Made by a program: the position numbers and the translations under genes. A stretch of 64,000 bases of DNA from Pilasporangium apinafurcum (lineage: Eukaryota; Oomycota; Peronosporomycetes; Pythiales; Pythiaceae): contig BCKE01000067.1 in NCBI GenBank assembly GCA_001600495.1, forward strand, positions 1-64,000, given 5' to 3'. The notes beneath the pieces are model-generated. The model had not been told where the DNA came from. It worked only from the letters and a program-made list of their open reading frames with translations, and made no database searches. Shown here in pieces: positions 23,623 to 35,835 of the stretch (positions are counted from its first letter, which is position 1; the number at the start of each line of letters is the position of its first letter).

Positions 23623-26602
23623 ACTGTGCTCAAACCTGATACTTCCAATGAGAAGAATCGATCAAGGATAAGTACATAAGGGGCAGATACGGATAAAATA
23701 GGAGTCTGGCGCATTAGATCGCCCCTAACAGAGACCCGGTAGCTACTTTGGCGACGCACCTACTCGATACCTTGCTATGCGGCATCAATTATCAGTATCA
23801 ATGTGTATAAAGCTCTTGAGACTACTAAGTTGAGTTTATGCCTTCGAATTGTCGTAGGGTTATAGATTAGTGCATATAAGAAATTGAGCAAACCAGAGAG
23901 CTTGGTCTTTCTATTACCCGTCATGCTATCATTCTCGGTTGGTAAAACGTGGTTGAGCCATAATGTGATTCCCACAGTTCGTCTTAATCATCAAGAAAAT
24001 CACCTCTAAGAAATTTTTATCAACACCTTCACTAGCCCTGTACAGTGGGTTAGAAGTTTATGACTATTACGCTGTCAGTGCTCCTGGCCACAGTCTCCAC
24101 TAATCTCTATCCAATATTGCATGGACACAATGAAAGCTCTGAACCAATCCACTCGCACAACTGCAGACCCAGAAACAGTCTCAACAACGTCATCACCCAG
24201 CGACGGATGAATACCACTCCTTGTTGATAGTTGATTGAAACTCCATGGGTGGAACTCAACTTGGAGATTTGTAGCTATGATGAAGATGTTTATCGATGTA
24301 CTGTTGTCGTCGTTGTTACCCATTCTGCCAGGTTCGTCTTCACAGTGCCAACTCTTGGAGTACTTCCATTATATTCATTAATACTAAACAGACCATCCAT
24401 GGGCTCAATGCAGTTGCACTGTCACGTTCTTTATCGCAATAGTCAGTCGATCACGTTCCACAGTTTGTCGAAGACGTTCCACTAACACACATGTTGTCTT
24501 CCAAGCGCCAATTACTGGTCGCTGTGCCATACATATTAGATTGGCCATCTCAAGAGATCATATGCGTTATCAATCGATATGAAAGTACGAGTATTTCAAG
24601 GCGGACCTCCTGTTTTTTGTTTGGTCCGACTCGACTAGCAAAAGCCAGTTAAGACTAGACGACCGCGGAATAGCCATGTTCGACATCTAGACTCGATGAG
24701 TCCAGATGAGAGGCGTTCACTCTTGAGAAAGATGATACGAGCAGCGTTGACATCTCTATCAAGAACAAACTTGTAGTAAGGACATTCTAAGACTTTCTGG
24801 TGCTTCATCACGTGGTTGATTCTCCCACACTGAGAACAAGTCCTTGTTATATAATATTCCTCACAGTCAACTCTGTGTAGTCATGAGCAATGCATTAATC
24901 TCAATATCCCATTTCTCCTATCAGCAGGATACACTTTGACGAGTTTTTTTAAGTGAAGCAATCCACATCAATAGAAGCAGAAGTTTGTTTCCAATTCGCC
25001 GCAATGAGCTCTTTTTAACGCCATTCTTCTTTTCAAGAACGGATGCGAAGCGATGACAATGGATGATCGAGGAGGTTGCGTGCGTGAAAAATCAAAGCGA
25101 TTGTTCAGAAAGCATGGCGCGGTAGTAACGGTGCGAAAGGAAGGCAAACATTACACATACGAAGTTATATGAGACAGTGGGATTCTTGGGTGCGTCCGTC
25201 CTCGTGGCATTACCGCCGACGCACCATTGAGTCGTACACATGACGAGGAAAACCATACCAACGCTCAATTAGAGATACTACCATCACATCAAGCGTCCTT
25301 CGCTGGATTTGATTCTGACATGAGCATCAGCAGTAATTCATTAAGCTTGGAGGATGAGGATATTAATTTGCAAGAGGAAAGCCACTTGGACATCCGCGGT
25401 GACATCATTGTGAATAATTGAAAATGGATGAGATGCGACAATGTCACGATGGATGCCGGAACCATGTATACCAGGCGTTAGGCGCGTCTTGTATGACCAC
25501 AGAGCTTAGAATTAGAGCCAAAAACCCTTGCGGGATACTTTTCTTTGATGTGCCTCGTGGAATCGCTGCGCAACTTTTCAAAGCGTGTTGCCACAGCCCA
25601 TGCTAAACGGTCTGAACTCTTGCAGAGAGTATTATGTGACGAAAGAACAAGTGTGCTAATACCTTGAACTATGCAGATGCTTTCTCTGTGATACTTTTCC
25701 GACGCATACAAAGATTTGAAGTGAGTCTCTATTTTGCAGATTATCCCATGCTCACAGGTCGGAAGTTGCGTTAGGTTACACGTTCACATTCCATTGTTAC
25801 ATCGCACACTTTTCATGATTGCCACAATCGGAGATTTCAAAATTACAGCCATGAAAAAAAAGGATGTCCCTCCTCCCTCCTCAACAAAGAAAGCAGACTT
25901 TATAATCTACAGTAGCTTTCGATCTGAAATTTGTCGTTCAACCTTGCACAGGATTCAAAGAACGAAAGGATTGTACATCATATCTTTACTGGCGTGATCC
26001 GATGGCCAGTTGAAAAAATGTACATTGACCATTTGTTCCGACGATTTTGTGCTAGAAAAGCGAAGGATCTTCGTTCGCGCCAGTGTCATCGGACCATCAA
26101 CGAGACGAAAAATCAGAAGCGAAACGTTCAGAACGAGAGGGGGGGGGGGGGCTGGAAAAAAAAATTAGAGAGCAAGCGAGAGCTCTATGGAGGACCTTTA
26201 CTGTACACCTTTCTTATCAGCAGTGACACGGAGCAGACGATGCTTTTGCGCATCTCTCCCAGTTCCCATATGAAGGAAGGACCTTCGCTATCCTTTTCAA
26301 CGCCACAACGACGCTGGAAATTCAGATGGATCTAGATGTGCGCAAAATATTAAGTCAACCATTCTTTTTCCTTATATTCATACAATAGTGTTGTCGATTT
26401 TATAGAAAATGGTGATTTAATGGATTCGTTTATACCCGGGATGAGTGAGGCTAGAAAAACAGCTGGTGGTAAAGTGGGGACAGGCAAATGGCGTCTGAGC
26501 GCTCTCTCCCCTCTTCCGCTCTGCTCTGGCTGTCTGCTTCCGACACACTCGGGCATGTTCCAGCACCGTTAACGGCTTAGACATCCTTCCATTCAAGCAA
26601 CC
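23623..26602. other. Gene-poor 3 kb with decayed coding fragments
   Basis: No intact gene was found. A TnpB/Fanzor zinc-ribbon remnant lies at 24661-24862. On the plus strand, 25055-25420 has two open stretches in one frame split by a stop (MTMDDRGGCVREKSK onward, then an acidic part ending DIIVNN), likely a decayed gene. Frames at 25418-25606 and 25931-26335 are short and unrecognised. A run of about 11 G followed by a run of A lies near 26140. This looks like a degrading accessory stretch between two conserved genes. Confidence 0.55.
24661..24862 (-). pseudogene. Fanzor/TnpB-like transposon nuclease remnant (C-terminal zinc ribbon)
   Basis: A minus-strand frame reads EEYYITRTCSQCG, then HVMKHQKVLECPYYKFVL, then DRDVNAARIIF. 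This matches the C-terminal zinc ribbon of TnpB and its eukaryotic relative Fanzor, including the final RuvC DRDxNAAxN-like motif. The second zinc pair reads CPYY where CxxC is expected, so zinc binding is probably lost. Upstream sequence to about 25010 shows stops in all frames and no clear RuvC I or bridge helix, and no element ends were found. It is therefore a truncated fossil of an RNA-guided nuclease transposon. Confidence 0.7.
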
Positions 26603-28088
26603 ATGCCGCGCTGGCTCGCGTTGCTACTGCCAACCGTCCTCATCAATGGTAAACAGATTTGACATAATGGCGGCTGTGGTGATGCTGCTTGTCTATATAT
26701 CTATCTATCTCTTTGTCCATGTGTCTAATCGATTGTATTATGCACATGTATTACCATAGCGGTGCAGGCGTATCAACAGGGAGATGAATTTTGCTCGACC
26801 TTCACAACGTGTTTAAAGAATGGTGGGGCCGACTGTGATGTCACGACACATGAGTGTCCGCCCTGCATCTACACGCTTGCCGATCGGTACACATGCTGGG
26901 AGAAGGACAACATCACCAACACGTGTCCATTCACCGGCGTGAAATACGATTGTTGTACGTTTCCGTTGTTTGCTTCCTTTTCCTTCCATAAAAATTAAAT
27001 TAACATTTGTCCGATCTGTGTCATTAGCAACGGCGTGGAGCACATCGACCACTACGTCGTCAACAGCGAGTAGTACGACCACAGATACGACATCTACAAC
27101 GACTGGATCGCTCACAGCGACGGGCTCGGTCGCTAGCAGCTCCGGTTCTGTCGCTGACTCGTCCCCATCGGCATCTACGACTGAATCAGCCTCATCAAGC
27201 AGTTCCAGCTCCGACATGCTCATTTATGGTGGCATCGGAGTGGGCGCGTTTATCATTTTCATCTTACTGTTGATCGTTTGCCGAAGGAGGAAACGACGCA
27301 ACGAGCCACAGAGTCACAGCCCCGGAATCAAACTCTCTCGTCACCCGAAATTGGACGACATCCAGACTCATACGTACACGAGCACGCTAGACACGAGCAA
27401 GCAAAGCTACGGTTATCAACGTAAGAGATCCACGCCTGCTATGATGGAAGCAGGACACGCAAGTGACGATCGTTCCTTTATGTCTATGGCCCCTACAGAG
27501 GACAATCTGAGCGTCGATGGGATGTTGGGTGAAGAGCCACAGACCCCTGTCATGCTTGGGAACCCCAAGGCCACACGGAAAAGCATGGGACTTAACCGAA
27601 AAAGCTCTGGTAGGAGCCTGCATCGCAAGAGCTCTGCCTCTAAAAGCGTTGGGAAAGGCGAACGACCACCTCCCACCACTGGACCCGGCTTCACATCCGT
27701 CAGCACCATGTTACAGCAGGATGTCTCGATTCGATGTACCGCCAGTGCCAACGTCTTTGGTGAGTACCTGCGAATGAAGGAGGAGATGCAATTCGACCGC
27801 GATGACGATGTCATGAGCGAGATGAGTGACATGAGCGAGCTTGAGAGCGATACGATGAGCTTGAGTAAATTTTCCTTGGAATCCTCGAATTTTAACATGA
27901 GTCGTATCGACAACGGCTATTCTATAACCGATTCGGAGTTCTCCGAGGACATGCGCCAGCGCGGCGAGAGTGATTGCTTCAGCGAGATGTCGTACAACGA
28001 CGAGAAATACAGCTTCAGTGAAGATCTGGAAGACGTGCCACAATTGGACATGACCGGCCGGAAACCAAACCGAGAGGTGGAGATTTAA
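26603..28088 (+). CDS. Secreted-domain, single-pass membrane protein with Cys-rich ectodomain
   Basis: Three exons, 26603-26648, 26760-26954 and 27028-28088, give 433 residues. The first 20 residues (MPRWLALLLPTVLINAVQA) form a signal peptide cut near the first intron. The ectodomain (about 20-80) has nine or more cysteines in the pattern EFCSTFTTC, GADCDV, ECPPC, YTCWEK and NTCPF, then YDC. A Ser/Thr-rich stalk of some 60 residues follows, probably O-glycosylated. One membrane helix (LIYGGIGVGAFIIFILLLIV) is closed by CRRRKRRN. The 270-residue tail is Ser, Asp and Met rich with repeated MSEMSDMSELES phrases. It has a receptor-like layout but no kinase. I cannot name the family or ligand. Confidence 0.8.
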
Positions 28089-28471
28089 CTGTGAGGGTGG
28101 AAGCATAAAATGCCACAATATGTCACAACCAAACAAGGTAACCTGACGTTCAGGTGGTTGGGTGTTCCTCCCACTTCAGTAGATCAATAGCGCAGGAAGG
28201 TTATTATTTTATACTATAGGCACAAGCAGGGCTTCTAACGCTCGCAGTGTGAAGCCGCTGGAATGTTTTCCTTTGTGAACATTGCAGATTGTGCAGGCGT
28301 AAATGAGTGAGATCAGTGTTGTATCGATACGAAACATGATGTTGGTGTTGCAAAGATGCAATTTTGTTTAAGAAAACACAATACACGAGAATATTGTATG
28401 GATCACGAGTGAATTGATTTACTCATTTCAATATGCTTTAGCTTTATACATCCCAGTTTGTGTTATGTTGA
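28089..28471. other. Intergenic region between convergent genes
   Basis: About 380 bases between two 3' ends. No gene, repeat or stable hairpin stood out. Confidence 0.5.
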
Positions 28472-29448
28472 CTAACAGACAGTCGATTCCTTAAGGGTCT
28501 GGTCATCTGATCCCGGAGATGACTCGGCTGTTGTTCCTCCAGTAGTAGAGGCGTTCGCTGATCTACTCGCTGTTGTTAGCGTGCGATTGCCAGCGTGACT
28601 TTGGTTGCCGTTGCTGCTAATGTTAGTGTCTGCTACAGCTGCTACATTGTTTTGCTGTACAGATTGGGCTACATCCACATATATCCCAAATCAGATTAGT
28701 CTAGTCCTTTTAAATAAACATAAAATGAGCAATCAACACATTTACCTCCTCCTTTCACGCCATACCGCAGGATACATTCCTCCGAAATAAAATCCAAGAC
28801 CTTTTGGTAAATTCGTGCGCGAAATTCAATCCGTTCCTGGCCCTCGAGATATGATGGTAACGGCACAACAATGCCATCAAAGTCTTGCATCACAAAGGGA
28901 TATGCCATCTGCGGCGGCTGTGGTCCATTCGGAAGGTAGACCATACCCGATGGCACCCCTTCGAGCACTTGTGATGTTGACACTGGCACTGCTGCTGTCC
29001 CTGGCATTGCTGCCGCAGAGTGGTGCGCAAGACCATGCAGTGGTGAGATGGTGTTCGCCAGCAGTACTGGTGCCATCTGCGTAACAGGAGGAGCCACAGC
29101 CGCATTCGATCCGTTCCCGTTCGAATCCGTATCCGAGGACTCTTCCACTCCGCCAGGTTGTTTGGACTGCCGCTTGTAGGGAGAGTAGCGTGATTTATTG
29201 GCAACTCCTTCTGGTGGAGCCGTGGTAGAAGCGGAAGCAATGGGCGTTGTCTTACTAACACTACGCTTGTCCTTGCGCGTGTGACGGTTCTTGGCGTCCA
29301 ATTTGCGCTGGTGTTCATTCTGGCGATTGCGGTGCTCGTCGCAGAGGTTGTGCGGTGCACCGGATGTCTTGATCGCACGTTCGTTCATGCATTTTCCGGT
29401 CTTGTAGAGACATCGACCGCGATAGCCTGGTCTCATCTCCTCCTCCAT
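28472..29448 (-). CDS. Cys/His-motif protein, candidate transcription regulator
   Basis: Two exons, 29448-28746 and 28668-28472, give 299 residues. The N-terminus MEEEMRPGYRGRCLYKTGKC is followed by MNERA, then APHNLCDEHRNRQNEHQRKL, so a small motif C-x5-C-x15-C-x2-H precedes a basic helix. This arrangement recalls short zinc-binding motifs found before basic regions in oomycete nuclear proteins. A basic, Ser/Thr-rich stretch (TRKDKRSVSK, RYSPYKRQSK) could be a nuclear signal. Around residues 190-235 a conserved-looking patch (FDGIVVPLPSYLEGQERIE) may bind partners. The tail is Ser/Thr/Asn-rich. I do not recognise a defined family, so the regulatory role is inference. Confidence 0.65.
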
Positions 29449-29828
29449 GCTAACTGTACCCGTTCAGATGGAAACGATGCTTGTCAAATTGAAGTGAAGG
29501 AGTTTGCAGTCGAGCGGATGGGAATGAATCAGGAACTTCCTCAGAGAATCGCTGCAACTGATCCTCTGATTCTCTAGCTCGTCGGTTGTTTTGACTCCTT
29601 CCACCATTCACTGCGCTTCTCATTCAAATTTCTAGCTAAAAAAACCTTGTTCATCCCCCAAAATAAACTAAAATGAGGTTTTTATATGGACTGTTGAAAA
29701 ATCACGACAAAATCAGGAAGTTCAACCCCATAATCAGAACGAGTCTGTTATGAAAGCGTCACGACTCTTTCATCACTTCAACGCATATTGGTTTTGTTTA
29801 ACCAGCAGTGGATTATGAAGTACATCTG
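29449..29828. other. Intergenic region
   Basis: About 380 bases between the Cys/His protein start and the GH17 relic. No feature identified. Confidence 0.45.
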
Positions 29829-30760
29829 CTAGAGAAGATAGATGGACCCCTCAGTACTATCCTCATGCTTCACAATCATTGAAGTCCCCAGTTGATACCA
29901 AAGTGGCTGGTAAAATTGCACCTGATGGATCCTCGCAACGGAAGCCTCAACATCGTTTACTTCGTTATCGCGACTGGACGGGTTGGTAGCGACGACCACT
30001 GAGCCGCTGTTCCCAACAGCGCCTTTTTCATTATGAGCTGGTAAAGATGAAGCCGCAGGTGCGTCCAAAGTATCGTCATCGCCCTCTCAGGAGGCTAGGC
30101 TCATCGTTGGGTTCGTCACGGATTCATCATTTTCGGAGATGCTATCAGAGACAGAACCTTTCCAATTTGAACTACCAGGATAGCGCAACGACAATGGCGG
30201 TGAAGTGTCATAAAATACCAACTCGGCGTATTCACTCTTCAATAATCCATCGGAATGAAATAGACAGAATTGCCCTTCCACTGTGTTATTGGTTTTTTTC
30301 ACTTTAAGCATGCAGCTGTAGAGTAATACGCACGAAAAAGGTAAATACCACATTTTTTCAATTAGTTCTGGATGAGCAAGGAACATCGCGATAATCTTCA
30401 CAAAGTTGATAGACTTCTCATACATAAGAGATCTTTGTGGTCTTGTTGACATCCCCGCGGTAGAGCGCTACACTATCGACATGAATGTCTACGATGTTGC
30501 CAGGCGATACTTGCCCGCTTTGCAGGAGAGTAGAGCAACTTGTGATGTAGTGATGTTGGCAATATTCATGGAATGTAGCACATGACGCGTTATATCTGCA
30601 GCATATGGGCCCAACAAGATGTGACTCAGTCTTTTCAGGAGTTCCTCGATACTGTGCTCAAATTTGCAAGCATCACGAAATTACGCCAAGACATCTACGG
30701 CACTGAAGAGAATTTTCTCAAAATTCATTCGCAGTGCTCGTGTGCTCCGTTTAGCTGAAC
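29829..30760 (-). pseudogene. Decayed GH17 beta-1,3-glucanase gene
   Basis: Fragments in more than one minus-strand frame match the two intact GH17 genes next to it. In order they are ACKFEHSIEELLKRL (compare DKCKSAEQIQTELATL), LLQSGQVSPGN, then DSVALYRGDVNKTTKIS (compare GSEAIYRGDVNVSTAIE) ended by a stop, and later NTVEGQFCLFHSDGLLKSEY with AELVFYD (compare the third exon of the neighbours). The catalytic Glu of the VGSE motif reads as Ala in DSVALYRGD. Stops and frame changes separate the pieces and much of the second exon is unrecognisable. It is a dead tandem copy of the cluster. Confidence 0.8.
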
Positions 30761-30970
30761 TGATATAACTGGTAGTAAGACACGTAGGAATGGAAGAATA
30801 CAACATTTGATACTTTCTCTGGAACAACAAATGAGTTCCCACAAAGCAACAGCACAACTTTACTCGTGTTTAGACATTCAAATGACCAAATGGAGCGCCT
30901 TCATCCATTAACGAGACAAATGGGTACTAGCAACTTCTGTCGTTGCAAATTTTGCTTAAACACTATGACT

Positions 30971-32489
30971 TTACGCATCACAGTCCTGGTGGGTCGTGGT
31001 TTCGGTTGTCGACGTAGTGGTGACCGCAGGAGTAGCATCATATGTTTCGGTGGTGGTGGCTGCACTGTCAGTGGACTCAGATGTTTCAGTAGTGGTGGCT
31101 GCATTTCCAGCAGATTCGGATGTTTCAGTAGTTGCGGTTGTACTGTCAGTGGACTCAGAAGTAGCAGTCGCATTGTCAGTAGATGACTCATCTTCGTCTT
31201 CTTCCTCATCATCAGTGTTCGCTACGTCATCAGCAGCAGAGTCGGTCGATGTTTCAGTTGCATCCTCTTCTTCGTCTTGAGTAGTCACAGCAACCGAGCC
31301 GTCTTCAGACGCAGATGGAGCAGCGGTCGACTCAGTCTGTAGGCCACTGTCTTCAGACCCACTAGCGCTGTCACTGTCAGTAGATGCAGATGCGGACTCG
31401 GTCACTTCGTCCTCTGGGAAGACCAAGTTTGCGTAGGCACTCTTCATCACGCCGGCTTCGTCAAAGATACCAAAATATCCTTCCACAGACGAGGTATCAT
31501 TGAGCGCCTCAAGTTTGTAGGACTCATCAAAGGCGGCAAAGTAGTAGTATGTGATGTCCTTCTCTTTCGCAAGGTTGTAGAAATCGTAAAAGTACGTCTG
31601 CAGAATGATCAACTCAACGTTTAGAATACGGGATGGTAAATGAAGAAATGAACAGTTAGTAAGCGTACCGCTGCGTTTTCAGGCGTGCATTCGCTGGCTC
31701 TTGCACTGTATCCATCAGTAGCCCAACCAGTTTCACCCACAATCACTTCTTTGTCTTGCTTCGCAGCGATGTCCGCCAGGCGTGTGTACGTGGAGTAGAA
31801 ATACGTCGCCGAAACCTTGGCATCAACCTTGTCCCAGAATGGAAACAGATTCACCGATGCGACATCGACCTGTTGATATAAAACCATACATAGATACATT
31901 AACACCAAGCACACACAAACCCTGAGCCAAGTGTGTAAACGCCTACCGCATCGAAGAGCTCTTGATTGTGTAGGTACGTGTTACCGACGTCCGTGATGGT
32001 GAGTGGGATGTCTGTAACGCCGTAGGTCGTGGTCAACTCACGGATTTCGTCCAAGAACTCGATCGCCGTGCTGACGTTCACATCGCCTCGGTAGATGGCT
32101 TCACTACCAACGCTGATACCTTCGATCGCATTGGCATTGATCACACCACTTTGTAGCAATTGCTCCAGCAGTGTCTTCTCCGTGTAGAACGTACCAGCGG
32201 CATCCGTCCAAAGACCGAGTACGACTTTAAACCCAGCAGCGATGGCCACCGGCACAAGTGCTGAGTACTGGTCGCAGTCCGTGAGACTATAGATACGAAT
32301 GGTGTCGGTCACGGTCTTGAGCGTCGCGAGTTCCGTTTGGATCTGCTCTGCACTTTTGCATTTATCCTCTGCCGTGGCCCAGTCTGGACCCGCGCGGATG
32401 TTGTAGTTGATACCGTGGCACTTGAATGCCGACGCGAGAGGAGCTGCGAGCGCTGCGAGGCCAAAGAGTGAAGCAGCGAGACGAACCAT
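30971..32489 (-). CDS. Secreted GH17 glucan endo-1,3-beta-glucosidase
   Basis: Predicted to cut beta-1,3-glucan in the cell wall, either the oomycete's own or plant callose. Exons 32489-31947, 31869-31669 and 31597-30971 give 456 residues. A signal peptide (MVRLAASLFGLAALAAPLASA) precedes the barrel. E130 in SVGSEAIYRGD is the proposed acid/base and E227 in IVGETGW the proposed nucleophile, both standard for GH17. HGINYN near the start and YYYFAAFDESYK near the end are family landmarks. From about residue 310 the protein is a Ser/Thr/Glu/Asp-rich tail of roughly 150 residues with repeated TTETSESTDSA units, probably glycosylated; no GPI-type hydrophobic end is visible. The exon plan matches the next GH17 gene exactly. 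Confidence 0.92.
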
Positions 32490-33490
32490 GTTCTTGTTTG
32501 GATGTACTACGTTGATGTAGTTTGGTATTGCAGAAGGGAGTTGGTTGTACCGAAATCGGTTCTGCCGAACGTGTATTCGCTTAGCAGTGGATTTGGAAAT
32601 GAAATGAGAAGGTGGGGACGAACAGGAGGAGGAGGAGGAGGATAACGAGGATGGGAGGTCAACAGAGCAGGCACATGGAGTCGGTCAGCGTGTGTATGTC
32701 CAGACATGCAATGGATTTGGTGGCGTATGCTGCTGTGATTTTTGTGGATGTGTGAGGATATCGTGTTTACAGGGAACATCTGGTGGGAAACAAGACAAAA
32801 ACTACGCGATCGTCGCTAATACGCAGAGGGGAACTATTGCAAACACCAAATGCGACTAATCAGAGTAGTTTTTAAAATATACTAATTCAGTATTTTCGAA
32901 CAAATTATTATCAATTTTTGCTTGTATCAATTGATAATTGTTATAAATATTATTTTATATACTGGATTTAGTGAGATACCACTGTTGCCTACCTATGATC
33001 GAAGCATCTGGATTTGCAGATTGGATGATAAGGAGTCACTGTGGGCTCAAGGGACAGAGCGAATGTGTCAGTTCATCATCATTCGCTATCCAGTTCGAAG
33101 CTTGCTGAGTTCGCAGTTTAATGCCTCATTCTCGGACCTCGGTGCGATAAACGTGAATTTCGCTACGAAGCATTAGCTACTGGAACAGTTGTGCAGTTGT
33201 ATACGATGTGCTGGTCTACATTTCCCACAATTCTACTACGTGTTCGCTCATTTTCGTGTCCCCTCCACTGCGTTAACGTAACGCGATATCGGTCATTCGT
33301 TGAAAAAAAAGCGTTACTACCATTCACATCTTCCACTCCCCACCACTTCTGTACCCATTTGCTGTTCAAAAAGGCTCACATTCCAAATCATAACATACAA
33401 TCGCTCTTCAAGGACAATGAAAAGCTTTGTATTATTTTGGTTGATGAAGTTGAATCGACATGTAATACAGCGAGCGAAGTTGGCTTAATC
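32490..33490. other. Intergenic region upstream of GH17 gene
   Basis: About 1 kb. A run of GGA repeats lies at about 32626-32641. On the minus strand, TCTCATTTCATTTCC near 32595-32609, about 110 bases before the ATG, is a partial match to the oomycete initiator element. The stretch 32870-32950 is AT-rich. No gene found. Confidence 0.45.
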
Positions 33491-34847
33491 TTATGCAGTG
33501 CATTTTTGCGGAGTTGCACTTGCGGTGGACGTGACGCTTGGTGTCTGTGATTCATCATTGCCTTTGCTACTGCTGCTTTCGTTAGTGATCTGACTGATAT
33601 TATCAGTATTGTCTCCGCCACTGATCTGATTGGTATTGTCAGTATTGTCTCCGTTGCTGCTGGTATTCTCGCTAAAACTACCGGCATTCTTGCTGCCGCT
33701 GCTGTTCGACGACGTCGGGACCTGAGCGCTCTCTTCTGACTGTGAGTTAAATGTCAATGCAGCAATCTCGGTCTTTAAAGTGCGGTCTTTGTGAAATATT
33801 CCAAAGTACGCTTCAACCGTATTATCAGCATCGGCGGTGTTGACGATCTTCCACTCTTCATCAAACGCTGCAAAGTAAAAATACTTCCACGACTGCTCTT
33901 GAGCCAGTGTATAAAAGTCGTGAAGATATTTCTGCACATATCAACACAACATACAACCATTGATTCGTCAGTGACGCCATCAATGATAGACAGGCGACCT
34001 GCTCAAAACCAGAAACGTACCGCAGCATTCTCTGGAGTCGCGAGCGACGCGTTTACGTTGATACCGTTCGAGGCCCAGCCAGTTTCACTAATGAACAGCT
34101 CTTTTCCTCTGCCCGTAGCTAGCTGAACAAGCCGTGTGATACGAGTGAGGAAGTGCGAAGCGGCATTTTCAATAGGAATTTTTTCCCAGAATGGGAAGGC
34201 ATTGGCAGAGACCACATCCACCTACATATCAGGGATATGATGAGTTAAGCAAAGAACCCTGGAAACATGTAAGCACGTTTGCATACCGCATCAATCAGTT
34301 CAGGATAAGCCAAGTAAGTGTCACCGATGTCGGCAATCGTAACTGGCGTATCGATTCCGTTCTGCTCACAAATGTTCTTGATCTGTTGCATGTACTCAAT
34401 GTTCTTAGCCGCAGTGACCTCTTTGCGGTAAATAGCTTCACTGCCGACGTGAACGCCGATGATCTTGCCACTAGTAAAGAATTCCTTCCTGTTCTGTACC
34501 AATAACAAGAACTGGGCTTTCTCAGCCGCAAAGACGGCCTCATCATTACTGACCCACAGGCCAATCGAGACCTGCATGCCAGCGTTAATGGCGACTGGGA
34601 TGACGGAAGTGGTTTGATCGCAGTCCGTGAGGCTGTAGAGTCTGATGATACCTGTCACTTGTGACAGCGTCGCCATATCCTGCTGAATATCGGCGGCACT
34701 TTTGCATTTCTCAGATATTGGCGCCCAATCCGGACCTTGACGTGAGTTATAGTTGATGCCGTGAAGGTTCAGAGTTTGAGCACGAGCAAGGCAGCATGAT
34801 ACTACTAAGAGTAGAAACGCCGATCCAATTCTCGCTACTCTACGCAT
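33491..34847 (-). CDS. Secreted GH17 glucan endo-1,3-beta-glucosidase (second copy)
   Basis: Exons 34847-34287, 34221-34021 and 33931-33491 give 400 residues. The signal peptide is MRRVARIGSAFLLLVVSCCL with cleavage near ARA. Catalytic candidates are E137 in HVGSEAIYRKE and E233 in ISETGW. HGINYNSRQGPDW and YFYFAAFDEEWK mark the two ends of the barrel. The tail is shorter than in the neighbour and rich in Ser, Asn and Asp, with DNTDNTNQISGG and DNTDNISQIT as two near-repeats. Shared intron positions with the gene at 30971-32489 show a tandem duplication. The sequences have since diverged clearly, so the event is not recent. Confidence 0.92.
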
Positions 34848-34894
34848 ATTATAACAACTGTGGAACTGTTTTTGGTAGCAGTAGTAGAGGAAGG

Positions 34895-34908
34895 AAATTG
34901 GAAAGTAA
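34895..34908 (-). promoter_or_regulatory. Oomycete initiator-like core promoter of GH17 gene
   Basis: The minus strand reads TTACTTTCCAATTT, matching 12 of 14 positions of the oomycete initiator plus flanking region (TCATTYYNCAWTTT). It lies about 50 bases before the ATG at 34847, the usual distance. Confidence 0.5.
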
Positions 34909-35321
34909 GAGGCGCAACCAATACGCTGAATGCTCCTGCCTTCATACGTGTAGAAAAAATCAGTTCATTTCTTCGTTGCTGTGGGAACATACGGATGGTT
35001 ATCTAACGGTTCTGCTTAAAACAAGAACTGTGCGCGAACATGATATGGAAATAACCGCCCGTTGAAACTTGGCAATGTTTAAAATAACGTTTCGACTGGC
35101 ACTAGTCTGTGATTCACTGGCGTACGGCTGGCCAAGTGAGGGGTTTCACTCGATTTCGCAAGTTGATGGTAATCAAATCTTCAGAACTATTCCATTCAGA
35201 GCAGCTTCTTGCTCTCCATGTCACTTGCACATCTCGCAGAAAGCAAATCCCACATGACTATATAGAAAAATAGATTTATTACGTACACGATAATCTCAAA
35301 CGCAACCAGCGAGTTCCTCTA

Positions 35322-35835
35322 TTATTTGGAGTACATGGGGACGTATTCCACCACGCCGTGTTTGTTGACAATCGTCTTCTTGATATTGCGCAGCTGCTTC
35401 TTGCTCATAGTCTTCAGACGATGCGTACGAGAAATCTACGATACACAAAAGTAGCAATAAATCAATGAATTCATCATGCAAACCGCTCGACAAGGCAGGA
35501 ATAGCAGTGATCAAACGTACCACTTGGACAGAAGCCGACTTAAGTTCATTCTCCGCGCGCCGCTTCTCCTTCTCTTCACGCGCCTGTCGCTTGGCATCCT
35601 TTTCGCTCTGACGCCGCGCCTTAATCTCGTTCTGCAGGTTCTTCAGTTCTTTCAGCTTGGCTTTCTTCAGCATTTTCTCGTCCCATGTTGTACTCAGCAC
35701 CTTGGTGCCTTTGTATCGCATGGATGAAAATCGCGTTTTCTGTACTTTCTTCCAGACGCGGCCACTAACGGCCTTGCCGCGTGGAATGTCCTCTGGTTTT
35801 ACTGCTTTCGTCACTGGTTTCGCTGCTGCGTCCAT
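35322..35835 (-). CDS. CGR1: CGR1/CCDC86-like rRNA-processing protein
   Basis: Cgr1 is a small basic nucleolar protein needed for processing of pre-rRNA for the large ribosomal subunit. Two exons, 35835-35521 and 35435-35322, give 142 residues. Family landmarks are SGRVWKKVQKTRFSSMRYKG near the N-terminus, a long Lys/Glu/Arg helix (KARRQSEKDAKRQAREEKEK) and the C-terminus KTMSKKQLRNIKKTIVNKHG ending VVEYVPMYSK. Length and composition match the family. The start lies only 161 bases from the ATG of the divergent TEN1 gene, so both probably share a promoter region. Confidence 0.9.

Noticed and set aside
32626-32641. Short GGA run as a possible CRISPR-like or regulatory array
   Set aside because: Only a simple trinucleotide repeat; too short and without spacers.
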